NCBI RefSeq assembly: GCF_019112545.1
Contig: NW_025064890.1
Location: 1-64,000, forward strand
DNA: 64,000 bases
Source: Guyanagaster necrorhizus
Taxonomy: Eukaryota; Basidiomycota; Agaricomycetes; Agaricales; Physalacriaceae
Reading direction: 5' to 3'
Shown here: positions 1-12,654 of the stretch, piece after piece
How the letters are laid out: each line of letters starts with the position of its first letter
Numbering within the stretch: the first letter of the stretch is position 1
The notes under the pieces: generated by a model
The model's input: the letters and a program-made list of their open reading frames with translations, nothing else
Told to the model about the DNA's origin: nothing
The model's database searches: none
Made by a program: the position numbers and the translations under genes

Positions 1-95
1 AGTAGGTAATGGGAAGCGGCCGGAGTCCGGTGGGTAGCATGATAGAATTCGTGGTTGGTTGAGGTGACACGGAGGCCGGCGGCATGCGCGTAACA
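1..95 (-). repeat. Partial LTR of a third family A chromovirus copy
   Basis: These bases match the last 95 bases of both LTRs of the complete element at 22156-30202, ending in the same GCGTAACA terminus. The element body lies off the left edge in the same (minus) orientation. It keeps CpGs that the two full copies have partly lost, so it looks like the youngest of the three. It is inserted directly into the coding sequence that resumes at 96. Confidence 0.85.
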
Positions 96-362
96 ACCCC
101 CTACATTGCACCCGCCTTCCCTAACCAGGAACAACCACCTCCCCCGCTGCCGGACCTGATCAACGACGAAGAACATTTCAAAATCGATCAGGTACTGAAC
201 CACAAACTACGAAAGGTCAAAGCAAAAGGGGGTGGAATGATGACAACAACTGATTACTTGGTCAGTTGGAAGGGATACGGCCCTGAGTCTAATCAATGGG
301 TGAACGAGAAACATATGAATGCAGAGACAGCCATACACGAATACGAATTATCCCTGAATTAA
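96..362 (+). pseudogene. C-terminal chromodomain of a family B chromovirus integrase, interrupted by an LTR
   Basis: This is the 3' end of a Ty3/gypsy pol gene. The readable protein has a proline-rich linker, then a chromodomain with F (in EEHFKID), W (in SWKGY) and W (in NQWV) in the places of the methyl-lysine aromatic cage, and ends at a TAA at 360-362. Chromodomains at the integrase C terminus define chromoviruses and are known in fungal elements to direct integration to heterochromatin. The upstream part of the gene is missing because a family A LTR ends at 95. An ATG at 84 lies inside that LTR and is not the native start. The equivalent, heavily mutated sequence is at about 5440-5711. 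Confidence 0.8.
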
Positions 363-395
363 ACCATCGGGACGATAGTCTTAATGAGGGGGTAA

Positions 396-839
396 TGTTA
401 CAATTTTTCTATTACTTTCTTCTTTAACCCCTATCCGTGCTTAGTCATGACACTAAAAGGCAAATGGGAAAAGGCTTAGTCAGCACAACTGGCCAAATTC
501 ACCATCTGACAAGGAGACGACGCTCGACAACGCACAACGAACCTTTTATGTACGATAGCAACGACCTAGGACAATGGGCACAAAGGACACGACAACACAC
601 AATAAGTAGCTGTATATATTTAGACACTACCAAGTAGTATTTAAGTAGGGCAGCTCTCGCTGGTAAACCCCAGCTTCGAGCTAAAGTTTATATTCATACC
701 ACTCTACTCTCGAGCCACCCTGTGGCCTTGTGACACACCGAGTCGATAACATCATAAGTGAATTCAGGTGATCCCTCGAAGTGCGAAGGGACATCTGTCT
801 ATCACGTGTTGTCTTGTCACGTGTCGCTTGGGCTTAACA
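396..839 (+). repeat. 3' LTR of the interrupted family B copy
   Basis: The LTR begins TGTTAC directly after a purine-rich tract (AATGAGGGGGTAA, about 383-395) and ends GGCTTAACA at 839, giving TG...CA ends and about 444 bp. It contains a TATA-like stretch near 610-640. It aligns with the LTR at 5746-6207 at both ends but keeps many CpG sites the other has lost, so it belongs to a younger copy or another subfamily. Confidence 0.75.
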
Positions 840-959
840 CCACCTGTCAAATAGCATTGACCATTCTTTGATGAGCACTCTAATCCTATGAAGGCTTTAC
901 TAAATAATACCACAATGCTTCAGTGCAAACCAAATCTTCTGCAAACCCTCTGACCTTTT

Positions 960-1735
960 AAAGGCACTTCTGATGATATCAACTAATTCCTTGTTGACTG
1001 CAAGCAGTACTTTGAAGTGTACACTGTCTACTTTGGTTCAGACATGAACAAGATAGTATTTGCTGTCTCTTACTTTGAAAGCAAGATAAAATGATGATGA
1101 ACACTAATTACTCTGACTCTCTGCTCCATCACTTGAGGATATTATTGCTACCCATTCTGGATCATCTTTAAGCAGATGGTCAAAGACAAGTTCATTGATC
1201 TGGCAGTCCAGAAAGTCCACAAGAACAAGATGAAGAAACTCTACATGAGTGATAAGATTACCAGCAAGTACTTTGATAAGTTAGAATGTCTGGAGACACT
1301 AGCCAGAGTCAGAGAGAGCATCAATGAAGATGGATGAATAGTCAAATACATGAAGCTAAGAGTGCTGCAGTCTTATATCAAGACATTCTCTAATATTAGT
1401 GTGAACATTCTAAAGAAATATGATGTATAGAAAGATCACATCATAGAAATAAACAAAGAGAGGCTGCAGCATAAAGCAGCCAGCATGAGATTATCAATAG
1501 AGATGAAGAAGCTAAGCATGACAAACAGGAAGTCTAGTGGTGGATCAGAGGCAGTGAAGTCCACTACATTATTAGCCTCTTCATACACAGCACAGAAGAC
1601 AGATACTAGAATGATATACACTAGCAGCAGCAAACTAATGAATATTGACTATCTCAAGAAGGAAGGCAAGTGTTTCAACTGTGGTCAAAAGAGTCACATA
1701 TCCAGAGACTGCCTAAAGAAGAAGTGCACATGAGA
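960..1735 (+). pseudogene. Family B gag remnant (capsid and CCHC zinc knuckle)
   Basis: A capsid-like segment with the retrotransposon gag pattern (DCKQYFEVYTVYF near 995-1035) is followed after several stops by a basic region. A CCHC zinc knuckle, C-F-N-C-G-Q-K-S-H-I-S-R-D-C, lies at 1671-1712. The C-x2-C-x4-H-x4-C spacing is exact, so the nucleic-acid-binding motif is intact although the gene is dead. The sequence closes with TGA at 1731-1733. The N-terminal part of gag is not identifiable upstream of about 960. Confidence 0.7.
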
Positions 1736-2314
1736 AGACATTAGGGTGCAGATAGCTGAATTACAGAAGGAGGCAGATAGACTCAAGGACTCTAGATTAG
1801 ACTTTAGGATTGAGAAGGTAAAAGATAGGACTAATGAGTGAGTGATTTCACTTGGTCAGCTGAAGAACTTCATAGTGTGTTATCAGTAGCCACAGGTCAG
1901 ACTCATATGCTCTCTGTAGGTAGAAATATTTATGCATATTTGAATATACCTAGTGTTACTCCTGCTACATAATCACCTAAGGAATTGCTAAAAAGAACTC
2001 AACCACTCAAGGGCTGAAAAGAAAGAGAGACCTCTACTGTCTGGCTTAAGCCCTTTGATACAGAATGGACTTAATAGGCTGTATGAGAAGGAAGAAAGAA
2101 AGAAGCTATGGCCATACTCAGAAACTGGATCCATAAAACCCAATCCAGTGAAGCAGATCATAAACTTGTAGAAGGATTATAGAAGGCAGGATGAGAAAAG
2201 GCTCTGAAATGATTAGATGAACTCTGGGGACCAAAGAAGTTCATTTGATGATAGAAGACCTATGAATGGGACCTCATGACCAAGATGTGAATTCAGACTC
2301 TTATCAATCAGAAA

Positions 2315-5300
2315 GATTTTATGATCATAGCTCTAATTGACAGTAGTTGTATAGAGAGTTCCATCAATCAAGCCTTTATCAATAAGCATCACCTCCTGAC
2401 TAAGATCACTGCAGCACTGATTCCCATCTACTATACTGATAGTATCAAAAATCAAGCTGGATTAATCACAGAATATGTGAAACTCTGTCTGATGATCAGA
2501 AACCATTCAGAGCAAATCAACCTCACCATCACAGAACTCAGAATCAGAGAACTATTCCTGGAGCATGATTGGCTTATCTGACACAACCTGCTTATCAATT
2601 GAAAGATCAGATGAATCATCTTCACCTGGTGCTTCTGTCAGAAGACATCATTCATACTCTCCAATGCAGACTCTGAGGATAAATAAGATGAAGAGATAGA
2701 GAATGAGAAAACAATCCTTGTGGTGGATTTTAAGGAAGCCCTACAGATATAGGCAGTTCATCATGCTAATGACTTAGCAGCCAAGGTAAATGAAGAGAAG
2801 AAGGAGAAGACATTAGAGAAAATGGTTTCTGAGTAGGCAAGAGATTACTATAACCTCTTTGCTAAGGAAAGTTTTGATGAGTTGCCTGCATTCAAGCCCT
2901 GAGATCACATAATCAAATTAGTGCTAAATGCCAATGCTAATCTAGACTGTAAAATATACCCATTAGGGCATTACAAACAGCAAGAATTTGACAAAAAACC
3001 TCTCAAGAAGGCAGTCATCAAAGTCTCTGATGGCATCACCATTCTTCTTCATCAAAAAAAAGAATGGCAAACTCTGCTTAGTACAGGATTATCAGCATCT
3101 CAATGAAATGATGATTAAGAACTGGTATCCACTCTCCCTTATCTTGGAGTTAATGAACAAACTCCACAGAGCTCAGTTCTACACTAAGCTCAATATCTGA
3201 TGAGAGTATAACAACATGAGAATTAAGAAAGAAGATGAATGAAAGGCAGCATTCAGAACCAATCAGAGATTGTTTGAATTCACAGTTATATTCTTTGGGT
3301 TGACCAACTCTCTAGCTACCTTTCAGTGGATGATGAATGATATCTTCAAGAATCTCATTGCCACATAGAAGGTAATAATCTATTTGGACAATATACTTAT
3401 AATGTCAAAAGACAGAGAGGAACATCGATGACTCATATGCCAAATGCTTAAGCTAATGAGAAAAAATAAGTTATTTCTTAAAGCTAAGAAGTGTGAGTTT
3501 GAAGTGTTAGAGATAGAGTATCTAGAGATTATCATCAGTGAAGAAAGTATTCAAATGGATCCAATAAAGATAGCCAGAGTAATAGAATGGCCAGAACTAA
3601 CTAAAAAGAAGAAATTACAGTCCTTTCTTAGCTTCATAAACTTCTACCACTGGTTCATATGGGATTATAGCAAGGTTGTATGACCTATGACCCAGCTTAC
3701 TGGAAACACACTCTGAGTCTGGAGAGTATCTCAGCAATTGGCATTCAATAAACTCAAGTGACAACTAACAAAGGATATAGTCTTGACTATTCTCAGCCAA
3801 GACAGAAAATTCCAAGTTAAGGCAGATTTTAGTGAAAAAGTGATAGGGGCAGTGCTATCACAGAAACAGAATGGAAAATAGAGGTCTGTCACATTCCTCT
3901 CTAAAGCATTAACAATAACAGAAAGGAATTACAAGATCCACAACAAAGAGCTCTTAGTCATTATACTCACATTGGCAGAATGGTGACACTACCTTATCAA
4001 AGCCACCCAAGTCTTTGAGATGTGAACTGACCATCAGAACCTCTGATACTTCTGACTTCCTTAGAAACTCAATCACCAACAAGCCTGATAGGTAATGAAA
4101 TTATCTGAGTACCAATACACACTCCATCACAAGGCTGGCTTGGCAAATAAGAAGGTGGATCTACTCAGTCAAAGGGCTAATCATAATCAGGGGGAAGAAG
4201 ACAATGAAGAAGTAGTATTGCTTAAACCAGAGCATTTCTGCATAATGATAATGCCAATAGAGGAGGAGATACATGACAAGATTTGCAGTGTCATATAACA
4301 ATCCAATTTGTGAGATCAGAGGATTGCAACATCTCTGAACCACAAATGTGGCATCTCTTAAGATCACAACCTTCTCTTCTATAATGGTCAACTCTACATC
4401 TCTCAAGACTAATCACTATAGGGGGAAATCATAGTGATGAGCCATGACTATGTAATGGCTGGACATCTGAGGATTGCCAAAATAAAAGAGTTAGTATTAA
4501 AGGAATATTGATGGCCTAAGATAGCAAAGGATATTGAGGAGTATATCAAGGAATGAGAGACATGTCAAAGGGTCAAGTCCTTGACCCAAGCCCATGCTGC
4601 ACCACTACACCTGAATGAGGTACTGACATAATCATAGACTCATATCTCAGTTGACATAGTCACAGGACTCTCGGATTACAACAGCTATAATGTGATTATC
4701 ATAATTATTGATCAGTTCTCCAAAATAATTATTCTGATCACATGCTCAATAGAATTATCCTCAGAAGGGTGAGCAAAAATACTCTGCAATAAAGTCTATG
4801 CTAAATACAATATGCCCTAAGTCAGCATCTTAGACTGCAGATCACAATTCATCTCAAAGTTTATAGACAATTTATACTGCCTACTTAATATTTGCAGCAA
4901 TGCCTTAACTACTTATCACCCACAGACAGATGGCCAGACAGAATATGTCAATCAGGAGATTGAGAAGTACCTTTGCATGTTCATCAACTACCAATAAGAT
5001 GACTGGACTGAATGGCTGGCACTCACAGCCTTTCAACATAACAACTATGTCTATTCTGCCACTGGTAAAACACCCTTCTTTATCAATCATAGCCAACATC
5101 CAAACATAGCCAAGACCACACATTTCTATATGACCACTCTAGCATCAATGGACTTTGCAGCAGATATGGCAAAGATCCACTTCAAAACAGAAACTATGCT
5201 CTAAAAAGCCACTAATACCATGAAAATGCAATAAACATTGATGCTCATATCATTCATTTCAAGTCAACAATAAAGTCTGGCTCAACACAATGAATCTTCA

Positions 5301-5713
5301 TCTCTCATGCCTGAAACACAAACTCAATGATAAACACACTGGCCCCTTCATGATCACAGTGAAGATTGACACTTCTGCCTATAAACTCTGACTCCTGCTC
5401 ACATGGTGCATTTATAACACATTTAACAAAATCCTTCTAATTCTATTTATTGCTCCTGTCTTCTCTAACTAAGAATGACCACCATCACTATCACCACCAT
5501 CTGATCTGATCAAAGATGAAGAACACTATGAGGTTGATCAGATTCTAAACCATAAAACCTGATATATAAAAGCACAAGGCAGAGACATAAAAACAACTAT
5601 TGACTATCTCATTAGCTGAAAGGAGTATAGACTCAAATTTAACCAATAGGTAAATGAATGACATATAAACATGGATGACACTATACATAATTATGAATTA
5701 TCCCTAAATTAAG
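2315..5713 (+). pseudogene. Family B pol remnant (PR-RT-RH-IN-chromodomain)
   Basis: Protease: ALIDSSCIESS near 2327, with DSG changed to DSS, and the LEHDWLI motif near 2565. Reverse transcriptase: about 2870-3690, with the active-site motif reading YLDN instead of YLDD near 3383. RNase H: about 3780-4170, with NKELL and TDHQNL blocks. Integrase: about 4430-5200, with an H-H zinc-binding start (SHDYVMAGHL), then VDIV, ILDCRSQF and HPQTDGQTE, the last being a D,D,E-type core block. A degraded chromodomain runs about 5510-5705. Many stops interrupt every domain. Loss of a catalytic Asp in RT and of Gly in PR means the copy could not be active even without the stops. Confidence 0.75.
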
Positions 5714-5745
5714 CCATCAGGATGATAGTCTTAAAGAAAGAGTAA

Positions 5746-6207
5746 TGTTATGATTTTTCCTCTTTTATTCTCATTTCTCACAGTATTAATCCCTATTTAT
5801 GCTTAGTCAGGGCACCTACATCAGCACTTAGGACTGTGAGACAATCTTAGTCAGCATAATCAGCTATTGTCTCTTGACTTATAGTGATGCCCTAACAACA
5901 ACACAATAGACCTTTTGTAGGTAGCATTGCCTTAACAGAATAATGAGTACTATAGCACAGACACTTACAATTAGTAGTAGTATATTTAGCAACAGACCCA
6001 GAGATATATAAGTAGTATAGACAGCACCATATATCCCTAGTTTCAAACTATCCTTTATTATATCACTTTACCTCAAGTCAATTACTTGTATTGATCTTGG
6101 AATATAATATCTACAAATATATCAAGTGGACTTAAGTGTGATTGTATGAATGCAATACAGCACTTATTTACCACATGTTATAGAGCACATGTCACTTGGG
6201 TCTAACA
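5746..6207 (+). repeat. 3' LTR of the old family B copy
   Basis: It begins TGTTATG after AAAGAAAGAGTAA, a polypurine tract, and ends GGGTCTAACA. It is about 462 bp, with a TATA-like GATATATAAG near 6004. The two ends align with the LTR at 396-839, while the interior is strongly diverged and free of CpG. The next five bases (TAATA) could be one half of a target duplication, but the other half is not visible. Confidence 0.75.
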
Positions 6208-6219
6208 TAATAGCTAAGA

Positions 6220-8828
6220 CAGGGTCTATTGAAAAGGAGTTACAAATGTTACAACAGTGTGCAGAAGAAGCAGAAGATGAGATATTAAAAACTTAATTCA
6301 AACAAGTCAAAGTGTGAGTCTCACATTTAGTCCATCAATCTGCTCCACAGCCTACAAATAAAAGTCCAGAATTGTCTGCAAAGTTCAAAATTTTGCAACT
6401 AGCTGAACTCATTACAGCAACTGGCAGAACCACTAGAGCCAGTCAGAAAGCCACAACAGAATCAATAAAGTCTATAACAGAAAAGAAAATTCCTTCCAAG
6501 AGAGATGAATTTGATTGAGACATTATTCCTGTCTCTGATGATACATCAGATGTTAATGAACTTTTTGAGCTAGAAAACAGCAACCTAGAAATACATTCAC
6601 CACAAACCTTAAAAGAAAACACTAGAGAAGTAGAACTTATTAAATCCTTTGCACTCTCAATTGAGAAAAGTATGTGAACTAAAAATTTGTGGAAACAGTT
6701 ACCTACTGCAGCTGAATCACCAGTCATAGAAACCATAACCCTTGATCAAGAAGATAATATCCCTGAAGATATACATTTATTTGCTTCAGTTGGACCAGCA
6801 AATTACATGCCACCTGTTGATCAAAATATAGGTACTAAGTCTGATCACAGGAAGAAAGTTCAGGACCAAGAATCTGCCTACTATACAAAGGCACCAATTG
6901 AAGATACTTTAGTAGCCTGAAATGAATACAAAAGGACAATGAATTCTATATTTACCTTGTCACAATGTGAATTATTTTTTCTATCACCTAAAATCTGTAA
7001 TATGATAAAAGACAACATCATAAAGCAGAAAATCTCATCCACTGTTGAGCATTTTAAGAATGATGTTTTGTACACTGGACCAGGCACTATTGAGATTAAT
7101 GTGCTCTCAAACAATTCCAAAATTAAAACTATGCTACTCTATGGAGCTCCTATCCTAGTAGTTCAAACTTTTGAACAAGAGCACATAGAAAAAGTTCATG
7201 AAACACCTCCTGCAGAATTCTTTGTAGTACAAGATCTTTATGAGGTCTGCTTAAAGAAAGAAGAAAAGATAGGCCTGCTTAAGTGTGCAGTCAAATCTAT
7301 CATCTTATGGCCAATAATGCCAGTGGTGGACCATCAATTAAAAGTCAAATATATTATTGACTCAGGCTCACAAGTTATTTCAATGTCTAAAGCAGTCTGT
7401 CACAACCTGGGGTTATCATATGACCCTACTGTGATAATAGACATGCAGTCAGCTAATGAAACATTGAATAGTTCACTAGGGCTTGCAAGAAACATCATCT
7501 TCTTATTTGGCAATATTATCTTGTACTTGCAAGTATATGTTATACAGCAATCAGTATATGACATTCTAGTTGGATGGCTCTTTGATATGCTTACTCAAAG
7601 TATCATTTGGAATTATGAAAACCAGGATCAGACTATTATGATACATGATCTCAATATGAGAAAAACAGCCACTATTCCTACTAGACCCAGAGGATATATT
7701 AGACTGCAATCTAATGATTCTTATGAGAAAGAAGATAATCTGTTACTAGAAGATCAGTTATAGAATCAAGACAAAGTGGTGTTAGTCATTGAGTCAGACA
7801 GAAAACACCACTCTATTATCTCTGCATATTCTATTTGTCTCAAATAGTAAAGAAATAGACAATAGCCTCTTGAACCATCACTATGTTAAAAATTCAGAAA
7901 GAAACATATCTATATATATGCAATAACCAGCTATGAAAACTCAATCCCACTCTGTTACTCAACTCCCTGAGTACATATATAAACTATATGGCTCAAATAT
8001 AGACAGTGATACAAACTATAAAACCTGGTTTGATAAAAATATAGCTATATATACTAGCAAGAAGTATAAACCAGTAGCCTTGAAAACAAAGCTAGTACTG
8101 GCCACACTATCTAGCAAATTTAAAATAGTTTATAATATCAAAGGAGATCCATTAAAAGATCTCTCTGAACTTTCTACCAAGCCATCTGAATCTATACCCA
8201 CATCAAGGTATACTATAGAAAGAAAAGAATATATTGACCCAATGCATAATGATGATTTCTTATAGCCTGAAGAGCAAAAACTCATGCATTATTTTATGAT
8301 AGTACAACAATAGGCATTTGCTTGGAAAGACTCAGAAAGAGGGAGTTTTAGACAAGACTTTTTCCCTCCTATTGACATACTGGTCATAGAACATATGCTG
8401 TGGATATTGTGAAATATTCCTATACCACTAGGAATATATAGCAAAGTCTGTTGAATTATAAAAACCAAGCTAGATGTTGGAGTATATGAGCTATTAAACT
8501 CCTTCTATCAGTCTCGATGATTCACTGTATTCAAGAAAGATAGAAAAAGCTTGAGAATAGTTCACAGTCTTGAACCTCTCAATAAAATTACTATTGTCCA
8601 TTCAGAGTTACTGCCTACTATAGACCAATTATCAGAGAATTTTGTAGAATGAGCCTATGGTGCAACACTAGATTTATTCATTGGATATGATGAAAGGATC
8701 CTAGCAGAAGGTTCATGAGATCTGACAACCTTTCAAACACCCTATAGAGCATTATACTTAGTAACATTGCCAATGAATTAGACAAATTCAGTATCAATAT
8801 TTTATGACAATATTACTTTCATACTGCA
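6220..8828 (+). mobile_element. Truncated gypsy-type retroelement (gag/PR/RT only)
   Basis: This is a third retroelement lineage. About 6220-6935 is a charged gag-like region with several stops. About 6939-7763 is a long open segment containing the protease. About 7933-8828 is the start of reverse transcriptase, in pieces separated by TGA and TAG codons, recognisable by blocks such as DGVYELL-like GVYELLNSFYQS, LRIVHSLEPLNK, ATLDLFIGYDE and LVTLPMN. Similarity ends abruptly near 8828, just after the FILQ block and before the RT catalytic motif. No LTR was found for it. The family is common in agaricomycete genomes; the name of the lineage is not certain from sequence alone. Confidence 0.65.
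6939..7763 (+). pseudogene. Open retropepsin-containing fragment of the truncated gypsy element
   Basis: This 274-codon open segment carries a retroviral-type aspartic protease in its second half. The catalytic D-S-G is intact (YIIDSGSQVISM, near 7350), followed by the conserved hydrophobic segment with YDILVGWLFDML near 7557, where active relatives have LLGRPFD. It keeps its frame although flanking gag and RT are broken, and it contains almost no CpG. The frame has an ATG at 6939, but a TGA lies just upstream (6918-6920), so the native protein was longer. It is a retroelement relic, not a host gene. Confidence 0.6.
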
Positions 8829-10367
8829 ATCTGGAATTTCTCAATGAGTATGATAGAGATAGTGAGAGGATAAGAGGCATAATCCAAATATACAGGAACT
8901 GTCAAGAAGGAGTTGTCCTAGGAACATTCAGAGACTCTTCCTTCTATCAGAGCTTATTCCTTTATAAGGGTGTCTTTGATAAACATTTGGAGATAAATGT
9001 GGTCTCAATGGATAAAATCCTGAGGATATCCAACTGAGACAACATTGGTATGTGAGTGGCATCAATGACAGAGAGTAGCTTCTTATACACCTTTCATTTT
9101 CTGTTGTTGATCTCTACAGACACATATGTGATCTTTCTCTGCTTTCTTTTGGCACAACAATGAGCAAAATGCAATGTCACATCCTGTGCATCACTGAAGC
9201 CTAGCCAGTTTGTTGGGAAATAAATGACACAAAAGATAGAAGTCAATCCAATGAAGAGAGAGAGCATCCAAGTCTAGTATCTTTTTTTTGTTTCTACAGA
9301 GATTGAATCCTGCACTGATACAGTTGCAAAATTTCTATCTATTAGAAATGACTGTCATCAGCTTCTGCCAAGTGGCTGTGATATAGGCTTGATATGTTTT
9401 ATAGTTCTGTGCATGGTATGTAGAATCATACACCAAACAAGATTAATGATTGTGATATCTACAGTAAGGTTGATGGTTTTGGAAGGTTTATTGATTGCAA
9501 TTATGCATGTGAGTAAGCCACTGTCAATAGCCTGCACAATCCATCATAGTTTGCAGGCCAGGATTATTATATTAAGGTATTTCAAACAGATTTCAACAAT
9601 TTGTTTTGTGATGTTTGGAGATTTGTTGGAGAGTTGGGCATGGCAAATGAGTTGGTATGTTCAATGAACTGAGTAGTTAAGGAGGAGAGCATTTGTGAGG
9701 GAAAAAGGCATATTCAATAGAGAGCTAATGATTTTAATCATTGAAGTATTGAGGAGGAGGAATTTCCATAACAATTCATGCTGATCTTGCATGCATGATA
9801 TAAGTTGAAGGAGACAGAATATGAATCAATCTGCAGGCATGGCTTGCAGCACTCAAATTAGCTGTTTCTTATATTGTTCACCATAATGACCATGATATTA
9901 AGCCCTTCATGATCATAGAAAGAATATCTGCTGGTTCATAGAAGTGTAGTTCTGCAGATAAGATCCAAATTTGTGTTATTTTAGAGACTAATAGAGAGAT
10001 GCTTTGAAAATGACTGGATAAAGAAAGGTTTTGAAAGAGCTGAGGGAAAAAATAAGATATTATGATAAGAGAAGCACAAAAAACAGTTGTAGTAATGATG
10101 TTAGTGCAAATGTGTCTGTCAACTGGGAGGAATATAGGGACAAGAATCAAAAGAGACAAAACGAAGGAGTCCAGGCTCTATGTTATCTATGATACTAAAC
10201 AATATAAAAGTCTATTGAGACATTCAATAAGCCCTGAGTAAGCAATATATTCACCTTCTAATAGGATATATGGCTATCATGCAATTTGCAGCAGACTTCA
10301 GAATTAACTTGAGAATGATAGATTGCACTGCATCTGTATAAAGATGAGTCAGAATATCTGACAGCAG
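8829..10367 (+). other. A+T-rich decayed DNA, no recognisable gene
   Basis: The retroelement match stops near 8828. What follows holds only short open stretches (for example 8804-9037 and 9389-9667) with no motif I recognise on either strand. CpG is almost absent. It may be old transposon or gene sequence beyond recognition. Confidence 0.5.
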
Positions 10368-12310
10368 ATGGATGTTACAATCAGCAAGACTAAGTTTGCT
10401 GAGTATCATCAGGCTTGGTCATTAAAGTGCTGCTTCATATTAGAGGACCAAGAATATTGTCCTGTCTGCATTTGTCTCACTCATACTGTGTTCCAGCAAG
10501 TCAAGGTGAATCAAGCTTCACTTGCTTGCTTATTGCTATTCTCATCAGTCATTTGTTTCACCTCTTCACTTATATATTCATCTATCTTAACACAAGAATA
10601 GATGATTTCACCCAGAAAACAGTTATATTATTTGTTTCATCTTTATTTTTTTATCACCCTCTCACTCACCCTCTACTTATATATTACTGCTTATAACTAG
10701 CCTAGCATGCTCTGCAATCCTGAGGGGAGCTTGTTCTAAGCTTTGATTTTAGCACTACTCTCATGTGGTTATCATTCAAGTCACCATACATTTGCCATCA
10801 AGCAATGTCAGAAAATATCAAGCCAATTATGCCAGAGGAGTCAAAAACAGTAAATAATCCCTGACATGTCTCTTCCTTGTCTCCCTTTATACTATGACAT
10901 TCATTCCACTCATTCATCCAGTGTAAGTATTGGCACTGCAGATGAGTTTTGTAGATGCTAAACATGCATATATCTTGTGTTCTGTTTTTTTTACCTCTAT
11001 TCTTCCTGAGCAGTCTCAGGAATGATGATTTAGCAAGTCAGCTAGAGTTACAATCTAAGGAGCTGAACAAGATTGTCATTGTCTTGTCAAATGAAAACTG
11101 GTCAAATTGTATGTTCAAATCACTTTATGTTATGTTAGAAGTCTCATTATTGTTCAATTTAGATACAGGCAGAACAAGCTGAGGGAAAGCACTCAATGAG
11201 CAGTCAGCAAGTAGTACTATTATATTGATTAAGAGCACTTCTGCAACATAATAAAATAGAGAATTGCCAAGATGCATCATAAAATTGATTCCAAGCTCTG
11301 TAACATACATTCTTCAAACTAATTTTGTGCCACTACTCACTGTCCCACAGCAACTCAGCAACAAGAGGTATATTTGCCCTTAATATAAAGAATCATACAG
11401 TGCATTGGACACTGATCAGCTCATGGACTTTACTCATGGTATAATGGTCTGCAAAATCTGCCAAGCAGAGGTTATTGACAATAAGAACACTGACCATAAG
11501 CAGAGTAGCAAGAAGCCAAAGCAAAGAGGCAACAGAATGCACTGCTGGCATGGCATTTGAAGAGTACTATTACCAGTGATCTTGCCACACTGAGCATAAA
11601 AGATAATATGAGAGTAGAGGCTGCTAGTGGGAATATGGCATCTAGTTCAAACAATGATATCTTGTGAGGACTTGGAGTGGTGGGAATACACTCAGATCAT
11701 ATACAGGAGACCATCAGTGTTAGGCAGGATGTCAAGCCAACCATCAACTGCAAAGCAGATTGTAAGTGTCTTTTCCTATCAGCCAGTTTTCTGCTAATAT
11801 TCTCTCTAGATTATGAGTAGTATTATATGTCTCTAGCAGCCTCTGCTGCCACATTTGTGCAAGCTACACCATCGAGTCTTAGTGCACCTAGCAGCCCAGA
11901 CTTTGATGACTTTGGAGGCAACAAGAAGAAAGATCAAAAGCTGAGTATTGAATACCTCAATTCATTGAATGATTATCAGAAACAGTCTTGCTTCTGAGAG
12001 AATGAGAGAAGATGAAGGTTCCCAAAGTAGAAGAGTGAATAATGCTGTTTATCATGAATGGTGATGTTTCAGACAATGGGATTGGGCTTGATCTCACACT
12101 AATGGATACAGACAATGATCCCATCATTTACAGTATATTGTCTCAATTTCAAATAAGCTGATCCTTTCTAATCCTTAAATTTGCAGTCAATGGTAAACCA
12201 GTTGCATTCTCAAAAGTGACTGAAGGGGACTATGATTTAATGACACCAAAAGAGTACACTGCATATTTCAAAGTGATGCAAATGCAAGAAATATAGAGGT
12301 GTTGTGATTA
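10368..12310 (+). pseudogene. Decayed multi-exon host-type gene, family not identified
   Basis: Several short plus-strand coding-like pieces in loose order suggest a decayed spliced gene. About 11640-11760 ends at a GT donor, with an acceptor near 11810. About 11815-12000 encodes an Ala/Ser/Pro-rich piece (AASAATFVQATPSSL) followed by a charged piece and stops. About 12050-12135 and 12187-12295 are joined across a plausible GT-AG intron, and the second encodes FSKVTEGDYDLMTPKEYTAY, a C-terminal block resembling ones in agaricomycete hypothetical proteins. Several in-frame stops interrupt it. No function can be assigned. Confidence 0.35.
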
Positions 12311-12654
12311 ATATCAATAGATGTATCATATACTATATATAATACAGGTAACATATATCTTACTGTTTCATTGGTGGAATATAGACAATGATTAATAGTC
12401 AGCCAAATTTCAATCTAGTAGCAGTTTGTTGGCCTGCTGTTTGCATATGTAATCTTAGAGACTATGATCATGGCTTCTGCAACACATTCCCAATATCATG
12501 ACTGTCTCAACACTCAGCCATCATTTATAAATCCTTCATGCATTCACCATCACTATCATAGCTCCCACTTATGTCCTCAACTACTACTTCCTCACAATCA
12601 TCATACTGGTGATGACCATGTACCAGCTCTCTGGTTTTGGATATTTCAGTTTGA
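12311..12654. other. Left flank of element A1, with its target-site copy
   Basis: No gene was seen here. The last five bases, TTTGA at 12650-12654, are repeated at 20749-20753 and are the target-site duplication of A1. Removing A1 would join this flank directly to 20754. Confidence 0.7.

Larger units (their letters stand above)
840..5745 (+). mobile_element. Decayed internal region of an old family B chromovirus
   Basis: A complete domain order gag, protease, reverse transcriptase, RNase H, integrase, chromodomain can be read on the plus strand, but dozens of TGA, TAA and TAG codons interrupt it. Nearly all stops are what C-to-T or G-to-A change would make from Trp, Arg or Gln codons, and CpG is almost absent. 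The left end abuts the LTR at 396-839. That LTR is far less mutated than this body, so it is probably not this copy's own 5' LTR, and the 5' LTR and start of gag appear missing. The right end runs into the matching old LTR at 5746. Confidence 0.8.

Noticed and set aside
9389..9667. Open frame at first taken for a helicase or transposase piece
   Set aside because: No helicase or transposase motif on either strand; similarity was only in composition.
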